A DNA stretch of 12,136 nucleotides from NCBI GenBank assembly GCA_035541995.1, contig DATKMG010000216.1:1-12136 (forward strand). The letters run 5' to 3'. Below the pieces are notes generated by a model that had not been told where the DNA came from, did not search any database, and worked only from the letters and a program-made list of their open reading frames with translations. Below are positions 7,265 through 12,136 of the stretch, piece by piece. Every line of letters starts with the position of its first letter. Position 1 is the stretch's first letter. The translations under genes were made by a program, and so were the position numbers. This DNA comes from DATKMG01 sp035541995. GTDB taxonomy: Bacteria > Acidobacteriota > Terriglobia > Versatilivoradales > Versatilivoraceae.

Positions 7265-8089
7265 TTACTTTGCCAATTCAGCGGGAACTGGCAGCGTCAC
7301 TACTCCCGTGGCAGCCCATTCGGCTCCGCGGGTAAACGTGGTGACAAACGTGGGAGTTTGGACAGTCTCCGCGTCATGCCCCAGCGCGGTCACGAAAACC
7401 CGCCCTTTCCCATATTGAACTGTCCAAAGCATGGGCTGGTCGAGACCGGCACCCGGTATGGGCTGGTGGGCATCCCCGTGGTATAAGGAATGGTCGTCCC
7501 ATGCTGTGGCCAGAAGGTGAAAGCTCCCGGCGGGTTGCCATTTTAGATTTGCATAGAGTTCGTCGTTGGGTTGGGGAAGCAATTCTTTCAAACCGCGAGT
7601 GACTGGATGTTGCTCATCCCGAAGCTTGACCGTAAAACTGTGTCGAGCGGAATGATGGCCGTGATCAGGCCGCCAGTTGCCGCCGCAGAGCTTTTCATAT
7701 TCCGGCCACCCCTCAAAGGCAGCGAGGGAGAAATGGTAAACGACCAACCCCTTGCCTGATCGCACGAATTCCAGGAGGGCATTATCTGCCCTCTCTCCCC
7801 ATCGAAGTTCCGGCTTGCGCCGCTCAAAATAATTGAGGACCACAAGATCATAAGGGGCCAGGGTCTCAGGACCCGCCCCACGAAACTCTTCATCAACGCG
7901 AACCTCAAACCGGCCGGTGTCCTCCAGGATCTTGCGCAAGAGCGGAGTCGTCGCCCGCCAATCATGTCCATTCTGCCCGGTTATGATCAGCACGGGGATC
8001 TTGGGTTGGCCAGTACCGGACTGTTGGGCGAGCAAACCAGGTAAACAAACAATAACTAAAAATACAAAAGCAAGAGCAATCTTTTTCAC
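7265..8089 (-). CDS. Secreted ThuA-domain protein (trehalose-utilization/GATase-like fold)
   Basis: I favour a GTG start at 8089, giving 274 aa. It is preceded by AAGGAGG and gives a textbook signal peptide, MKKIALAFVFLVIVCLPGLLA, cut before QQSG. The longer frame from the ATG at 8131 adds 14 polar residues in front of that signal and has a weaker AAGG site. The mature part is one ThuA domain: KIPVLIITGQNGHDWRATTP (30-49), DLVVLNY (81-87), LLEFVRSGKGLVVYHFSLAAFEGWPEYEKLCGGNW (105-139), HPVTRGL (161-167), and near the C-terminus QPMLWTVQYGKGRVFVTALGHD (218-239). The family has a glutamine-amidotransferase-like fold with no established reaction. The exported forms are thought to act in sugar metabolism. 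It appears monocistronic, 745 nt downstream of the regulator gene. Confidence 0.9.
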   Translation of the reverse strand: MKKIALAFVFLVIVCLPGLLAQQSGTGQPKIPVLIITGQNGHDWRATTPLLRKILEDTGRFEVRVDEEFRGAGPETLAPYDLVVLNYFERRKPELRWGERADNALLEFVRSGKGLVVYHFSLAAFEGWPEYEKLCGGNWRPDHGHHSARHSFTVKLRDEQHPVTRGLKELLPQPNDELYANLKWQPAGSFHLLATAWDDHSLYHGDAHQPIPGAGLDQPMLWTVQYGKGRVFVTALGHDAETVQTPTFVTTFTRGAEWAATGVVTLPVPAELAK

Positions 8090-8315
8090 TAGGCCTCCTT
8101 GGTTAACCAGCTTGGGATCCACTGCTCTCATGAAAATACCTTTTTAATGTGGGAGCCGATCTCCGAGCGGCGATCATCTTTTAGCCGATGAGGTCGCCCC
8201 GTCGGGTGATAGCGGTCACACGCTCCGCCTCCCACATTGACTTCTTCATATTGCGTGGCGCCTCTCCCAATTACGCCAAATCGCCTGTGGGACATTCAAT
8301 TTGGACGCAATTGCT

Positions 8316-8372
8316 GGTTGTGCAAAATGGCAGGCACTACAATATGTTGATGGAGTGCCATTTTGCACAACC
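8316..8372. repeat. Inverted repeat with two alternative pairings
   Basis: GGTTGTGCAAAATGGCA (8316-8332) and TGCCATTTTGCACAACC (8356-8372) are perfect 17-bp arms around a 23-nt loop. Within it GGCACT (8333-8338) and AGTGCC (8354-8359) offer an alternative, overlapping stem. The G-C poor arms differ in composition from the next block. Confidence 0.75.
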
Positions 8373-8388
8373 GGGAAGGGGCATAAAT

Positions 8389-8495
8389 GGCCCTCTTGAG
8401 AATCCACTTTTGGAGGGCCGGGTTCCACGAGGCCGAAGGTTCTTGTCCGCCTCTTCGGCCTCGTGGGAGACGACGACCGGACACTAGGCCCTCCA
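8389..8495. repeat. Nested palindrome (cruciform-like) block
   Basis: An inner stem CCACGAGGCCGAAG (8425-8438) / CTTCGGCCTCGTGG (8453-8466) is a perfect 14-bp inverted repeat with a 14-nt loop. An outer stem TGGAGGGCC (8411-8419) / GGCCCTCCA (8487-8495) encloses it. GGCCCTC occurs again at 8389-8395 and could pair with GAGGGCC at 8413-8419 instead, so the outer stem can switch partners. Confidence 0.75.
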
Positions 8496-8834
8496 GCGTT
8501 TTCATGGACCATGGTGAGCTTGTAACGGTCGTGGAGACTTCCTTCAAATCCGTAGACAACTCGCGGTACTTAGAGTTCCTGCTCGGTCTTCACAAATTGA
8601 AGACTATCCCATTGGTGGAGGAGAATTCAACCTTCGATCTCCGACGCACAATTTTGTGATTCATCTCTTCGCTCAAGTTGGGATGAGGCATGATCGATTG
8701 TGGAACTAGGACTGCACTGACAGTCTCCGTCTTCGCTGACATTTGCACGTCCACTCACCCTTCCGTCAGCCGCTGACAACTAAAAGCTGACTGCTTCGCC
8801 TGTCAATCGACACTTGTCAATCGTGACTGATTGC
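8496..8834. other. Intergenic stretch without a recognised gene; short direct repeats
   Basis: A 51-codon open frame on the plus strand (8504-8659) lacks a convincing ribosome site and family resemblance. At 8720-8830 there are several scattered GCTGAC units and a direct repeat TGTCAATCG at 8801-8809 and 8815-8823, directly after the stop of the regulator gene. No clear terminator for that gene is seen. Confidence 0.4.
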
Positions 8835-11171
8835 TCACTCAGAGTTCTCCACCAGCATCAGGTCACTGTTGGTCTGGTCATACTGTGCCCACAAGACCGA
8901 GCGACCATCCGGTGAGAGCGCCAAGCCCGGGTAGTGCCTCTTTGTGATAGGGATAATCCTGGTTATCTTTTCACTCCCAAAGTTGAGAAATCGAAGCGAA
9001 ACAGACAAAGCAGAATCCTCGTCCGCGATGAAGTAGATACCTTTATTGTTGACTGCCCAGTCGTAATCTGCGCTCAGATAGTGAAGAACCTGAACTGGCT
9101 CACCTCCTTCCACAGAGATTCGATTAAGAGTTTTATCAAAACCGAAATAGTAGAGATAATGCCCATCCGGTGACTCAACCGGGACATTCCCGTAAGCCCC
9201 GCTGACCACAGTAGCAGCTCCACCGGTGGCGGGCATTTTCCAGATCTGCATTGGCCCGGTTCGGTTGGAGGCAAAATAAATCCAGCGCCCGTCTCTTGAA
9301 AAACTCGGAGCCAGGTCATATGCCGGATGGTCTGTCAACCGCCTCGGTGCACCCCCACCGGATTCAAGAACGTAAATGTCTACATTCGCGCCAGGACGAC
9401 AAGCAAACACAATCTGCTTCCCATCGGGAGACCAACGAGGCGCAGCGACAAATGGACCGCCAAAGGAAGTCAACTGGGTAGGGTTGGAGCCCTCGTTACT
9501 ACATACCCAGATCTCAGGGCTACCCGAGCGGTCAGACACAAACGCTATTCTCTTTCCATCGGGAGAGAACTGGGGGAGAAACTCATTACGGGTCGAGACA
9601 ATGAATGGAACTGCTGTCGCCTTCCCGTCAAGGCCCGCTTTATTCGGGTTCTGAGGACTAGGGACTTCTACGCGCCAGATGTTGATATCGTTGATCTCCC
9701 GTGAATAAATAAGTCGCGACCCTTGACGAGAAATGGTCACCGCATAATTGTCTTCACCCACAACAGGAAGTCTCTCTGGTATCCCCAGGCCGCCGCCCCT
9801 ACCAGGAACCGCTATCTTCCATAATCCCCGACCGCCCATCCCCTCGCCGCTGGAGAAGACAATTTCGCGCCCATCGGGGGTCCAGACAGGGCTGGTTGTC
9901 CAGCGCTTTTCAAAGGTAAGCCTTTGCGGCTCACCAATCGGCTTAAGGTCATGCGAAATAGAAACAAGGTAGAGTTCCGCGAGACCTGTGCCCATGTGTC
10001 GGCTGAAAACGAGAGAATGTCCATCTGGGGAGACAGACGGGTTGATGTCGGCGTTCAAATCAGTAGGGAGCGAAGTCAACTGCCGCCGTTCACCGGAGTC
10101 GACCGAAAACGCATATAGACCAGCCTGCTTCCTCCCAGCGCTCTCATCCCAGGCAACAATCCATCTGCTATCGGGAAACCAAGAAAGACACGCCCCAAGG
10201 GAGTATCCATTTGTTTGTTTGATCTCAACCAATTTGCGCTCTTGACCACCGAGGGCTGGAATCAGAAAGAGCCCTGCGTTATTTCGAAAGAATGCGATCC
10301 AGCGCCCGTCCGGCGACCAGGCAGGGCTGATGTCCGCGGCAGGATCTTTGGTCAAACGGACTGGAGGACCTAGCCCGATGAGCTTGACATAAATATCGAA
10401 GTTGTCCTGCCTCTCACCGTTCCAACAAAAAGCAACCTGTCTGCTATCCGGCGAAAAAGAAGGTCCTTCCTCGATTCCAGGATAGGAAGTGAGAGGGACA
10501 GCGGTAAGTGCGGCTTGGGATGGAGTTGAGAAACGGCGCACTACAGACCAAGTTAGACCGATGCCAACGGCAATCAGAATCGCACCTATGGCAACGATTT
10601 TCCAGACATGCGCGCTTCGAGGACTGACGGAATATTCCTCTTTTGCCTTTTGCCTGAGAGCGACTTCATGTGTTGAATCATTATCCTCTCCCTGCGGCCA
10701 AAGGGAGGGATCTTCGCCATCCAGGACAACGCCGGATTCTGACTCGTCTGCTCGATGGGTGACGAGCTGTCTCTTTCCTACGAGATCCCGCAAGCCTCGA
10801 GTCCAGGTCGGGGGCGCCTTGGCGACCTTTTGTCCAACCATCTCAACCGGGTACATGAACCGATACCCCTTCTGCGGCAGAGTCTCGATGAACCTGGGGC
10901 TCTGAGTCGAATCTCCCAAAGCCTGACGAAGCTTCTGGATATCGACATTGAGGCTGTGACTGAAGTCGATGAACGTGTCCTGGGGCCAGAGACGTTGTTG
11001 CAGTTCCTTACGAGTGACTAATTGTCCCGGCTTTTCAAGGAGGATGGAAAGAACCCGGAAGGGTTGCGCTTCGAGCCGAACCTTGTGCCCGCTCTTGAAA
11101 AGCTCCCTAGAGCCAAGGTCAACTTCAAACACCCCGAAACGGATCAACCCGGGACGACCCATTGGTGCCAT
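8835..11171 (-). CDS. Membrane-anchored winged-helix regulator with TolB/PD40 beta-propeller
   Basis: This is a 778-aa one-component, ToxR/CadC-like regulator. The ATG at 11171 is chosen over an in-frame ATG at 11273 because GAGGGGG lies 5 nt upstream and the domain begins within a dozen residues. Domains in order: an OmpR-type winged helix at about 8-108 (FGVFEVDLGSRELFKSGHKVRL, then QLVTRKELQQRLWP, NVDIQKLRQALGD, IETLPQKGYRF); a polar linker at 110-188; one membrane helix at 190-212 (WKIVAIGAILIAVGIGLTWSVV); then a periplasmic propeller at about 225-775. The propeller has about ten PD40 blades marked by SPDG/SPDS near 240, 286, 333, 391, 431, 536, 591, 625, 667 and 753. DNA binding would be cytoplasmic and ligand or protein sensing periplasmic. 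The target is unknown, and no neighbour is an obvious partner. Such fusions are abundant in Acidobacteriota. Confidence 0.93.
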   Translation of the reverse strand: MAPMGRPGLIRFGVFEVDLGSRELFKSGHKVRLEAQPFRVLSILLEKPGQLVTRKELQQRLWPQDTFIDFSHSLNVDIQKLRQALGDSTQSPRFIETLPQKGYRFMYPVEMVGQKVAKAPPTWTRGLRDLVGKRQLVTHRADESESGVVLDGEDPSLWPQGEDNDSTHEVALRQKAKEEYSVSPRSAHVWKIVAIGAILIAVGIGLTWSVVRRFSTPSQAALTAVPLTSYPGIEEGPSFSPDSRQVAFCWNGERQDNFDIYVKLIGLGPPVRLTKDPAADISPAWSPDGRWIAFFRNNAGLFLIPALGGQERKLVEIKQTNGYSLGACLSWFPDSRWIVAWDESAGRKQAGLYAFSVDSGERRQLTSLPTDLNADINPSVSPDGHSLVFSRHMGTGLAELYLVSISHDLKPIGEPQRLTFEKRWTTSPVWTPDGREIVFSSGEGMGGRGLWKIAVPGRGGGLGIPERLPVVGEDNYAVTISRQGSRLIYSREINDINIWRVEVPSPQNPNKAGLDGKATAVPFIVSTRNEFLPQFSPDGKRIAFVSDRSGSPEIWVCSNEGSNPTQLTSFGGPFVAAPRWSPDGKQIVFACRPGANVDIYVLESGGGAPRRLTDHPAYDLAPSFSRDGRWIYFASNRTGPMQIWKMPATGGAATVVSGAYGNVPVESPDGHYLYYFGFDKTLNRISVEGGEPVQVLHYLSADYDWAVNNKGIYFIADEDSALSVSLRFLNFGSEKITRIIPITKRHYPGLALSPDGRSVLWAQYDQTNSDLMLVENSE

Positions 11172-11290
11172 GGACGCCCCCTCTTGAATTTGCGGCGAAT
11201 CGAAAGAGGAAGACAGAAAGGAAGAAATCGGCCTAAACCACGTTAATCCTACCTCGATTTTACTCTGAAACACAAGAACTCAGGGTGATT

Positions 11291-11338
11291 GAAAAAAAGA
11301 GAGCCTTGTGCGGCAGTCAATTAACCGTTACAGGCTCT
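11291..11338 (-). terminator. Intrinsic terminator on the minus strand, upstream of the regulator gene
   Basis: AGAGCC(T)TGT (11300-11309) pairs with ACAGGCTCT (11330-11338) with one bulge, and an inner CGG/CCG pair extends the stem. On the minus strand the hairpin is followed by C then seven T (11298-11292). It therefore stops transcription moving toward the regulator gene, whose start codon is about 120 nt further on. It either insulates that gene or acts as an attenuator in its leader. Confidence 0.65.
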
Positions 11339-11367
11339 TTATATCTCCCCCCATCTTTTTATCTTCC

Positions 11368-11398
11368 AGTATGTTGCAGAGAGACCTTTTCTTGACAA
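11368..11398 (-). promoter_or_regulatory. Weak candidate promoter upstream of the leader terminator
   Basis: On the minus strand TTGTCA (11398-11393) and CATACT (11373-11368) are separated by 19 bp, which is long. If used, transcripts would run into the terminator at 11291-11338 before reaching the regulator gene. A competing weak pair, TTGTGT with TAGGAT 18 bp later, lies below the terminator at about 11240-11275. Neither is strong. Confidence 0.25.
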
Positions 11399-11663
11399 AA
11401 AAATGACCTCCTATGCATTGATTTCCCGCTTTTTGATAGCGGAGAATGCCCCGCGGATCAACAGGTCTCTTTCACACCCTCCCGTTTGAATATTGTCGCA
11501 CCAAAACTAAGGAGGACGAGGTTTCGTCCGAGTTCCAAATCTAATCGTCCACGAGTGAGTGATGGCCGTGGGTAGCGTAGGCATCGAGTATCCTGCGGCG
11601 TCTGCGAACCATGTCGCAAACATGCCCAAGAACGACTTGTCTGCGCCACCCCGAAACACTCGG
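11399..11663. other. Intergenic stretch with no recognised gene
   Basis: A consensus TTGACA lies just before it on the plus strand (11392-11397) but has no good -10 partner. A short hairpin CCGC...GCGG sits at about 11427-11443. Open frames on both strands overlap one another and repeat copy B and show no family resemblance. Confidence 0.4.
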
Positions 11664-11762
11664 TTCCCCGAAGGGGATGCATTTTCCAGCCCAGGTTGTC
11701 CGCCTTGGCGGACTACCCTGGGAATCAGACGCCCCATGATCTGCGCGTTCCCTGAAAGGGAT
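11664..11762 (+). repeat. Multi-hairpin dispersed repeat, copy B
   Basis: Three stems occur in order: TCCCC-GAA-GGGGA (11665-11677); a central CCCAGG ... CCTGGG (11690-11722) enclosing GTCCGCC-TT-GGCGGAC (11698-11713); and TCCCT-GAA-AGGGA (11749-11761). The same order appears in copy C on the plus strand and in copy A on the minus strand. It ends about 110 nt before the TPR gene. Confidence 0.6.
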
Positions 11763-11869
11763 AGACAACCTCCAGTGGCGTTGGTTCGTCCCCGCTTGGG
11801 CGACACGAGTCACACGGCGCCTGTCATTTTGAAAAGACGCTTTTGGGAGAGATTGAAAAGGGGGGAGCC

Positions 11870-12136
11870 ATGAATCTCGGGAAAACCTGGATTGTGTTGG
11901 CGAACTTGGTGTCGATCTTGTTTCTGGCAGGGATTCCCAGTGAAGGTCTCAGTCAAGACACAGAATGGCGAAGGCTGACCGAACAAGGAAACGCGCTCAG
12001 CGAGAAGGGACAATTCGCCGAAGCCGAGAAGGCATTGTTGTCTGCACTTGCCGAGGCCCAGAAGTTCGACTCGGAAGACGCTCATCTCGCCACCAGCCAG
12101 AACAACCTGGCAGCGCTCTACCATGCCCAGGGCCGC
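11870..12136 (+). CDS. Secreted TPR-repeat protein, N-terminal part (runs off right edge)
   Basis: Eighty-nine codons are visible from an ATG at 11870, with GGGGGGAG starting a few nt upstream as a strong Shine-Dalgarno. The N-terminus MNLGKTWIVLANLVSILFLAGIPSEGLSQD is a signal peptide, with cleavage probably near residues 22-28. It is followed by WRRLTEQGNALSEKGQFAEAEKALLSALAEAQKF and DAHLATSQNNLAALYHAQGR. The N-N-L-A-x-L-Y-x-x-Q-G-x string is typical of kinesin-light-chain type (TPR_10/12) repeats, so more repeats should follow beyond the edge. It probably acts as a protein-protein scaffold outside the cytoplasm. The role of the full protein cannot be told from this part. Confidence 0.85.
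   Translation, partial: MNLGKTWIVLANLVSILFLAGIPSEGLSQDTEWRRLTEQGNALSEKGQFAEAEKALLSALAEAQKFDSEDAHLATSQNNLAALYHAQGR

Noticed and set aside
8246..8659. Overlapping frames on both strands in the 8246-8659 spacer
   Set aside because: They run through the nested palindromes; mirrored open frames on both strands are expected there. The tail at 8504-8659 is open but lacks support.
11172..11273. 34-residue extension of the propeller regulator to the ATG at 11273
   Set aside because: The ATG at 11171 has a strong GAGGGGG site and begins right before the winged helix; the extension is low-complexity and unrelated to the family.
11458..11873. Overlapping frames on both strands before the TPR gene
   Set aside because: They overlap repeat copy B, disagree with one another and resemble no family.

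Overview
The window most resembles a chromosomal segment of an Acidobacteriota-like bacterium (mid-50s percent GC by eye). The taxonomic guess rests on three things: a large OmpR/CadC-type winged-helix regulator fused through one membrane helix to a TolB/PD40 beta-propeller, a domain fusion I associate strongly with that phylum; secreted ThuA and kinesin-light-chain-type TPR proteins; and intergenic regions full of GC-rich hairpin repeats. No rRNA, tRNA, transposase or CRISPR array is visible.

Left part (1-5248, all minus strand): a compact tripartite drug-efflux operon, read right to left as tetR - membrane-fusion lipoprotein - RND pump - TolC-type outer-membrane factor. The joints are an ATGA overlap, a 2-nt gap and a GTGA overlap. 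The outer-membrane factor starts at a GTG at 250 and runs off the left edge. A good sigma70-type promoter (TTGACT, 16 bp, TATACT) precedes tetR. A 20-bp inverted repeat in the tetR leader looks like the operator through which TetR would repress the whole operon, itself included.

Middle (5250-8834): mostly repeat-rich spacer holding three genes. These are a probable 62-aa small protein on the minus strand with its own -10 box, a DUF4337-type three-helix membrane protein on the plus strand (6536-7021), and a secreted ThuA-domain protein on the minus strand whose best start is a GTG at 8089. Between them lie several distinct hairpin elements, including two copies of a multi-hairpin repeat family, a C/T-rich inverted repeat, a CTCTGCGTCTC-type repeat, and a 180-bp block of nested palindromes at 8316-8495.

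Right part (8835-12136): the 778-aa winged-helix/beta-propeller regulator (minus), a minus-strand intrinsic terminator lying upstream of it in its probable leader, a third copy of the hairpin repeat, and the 5' end of a secreted TPR protein (plus) running off the right edge.

The efflux operon is a known type of system. Less ordinary are the probable autoregulatory layout of its promoter, the membrane-anchored propeller regulator with a terminator in its leader, and the variety of structured repeats filling the spacers. I see no clear evidence of a wholly new multi-gene system.
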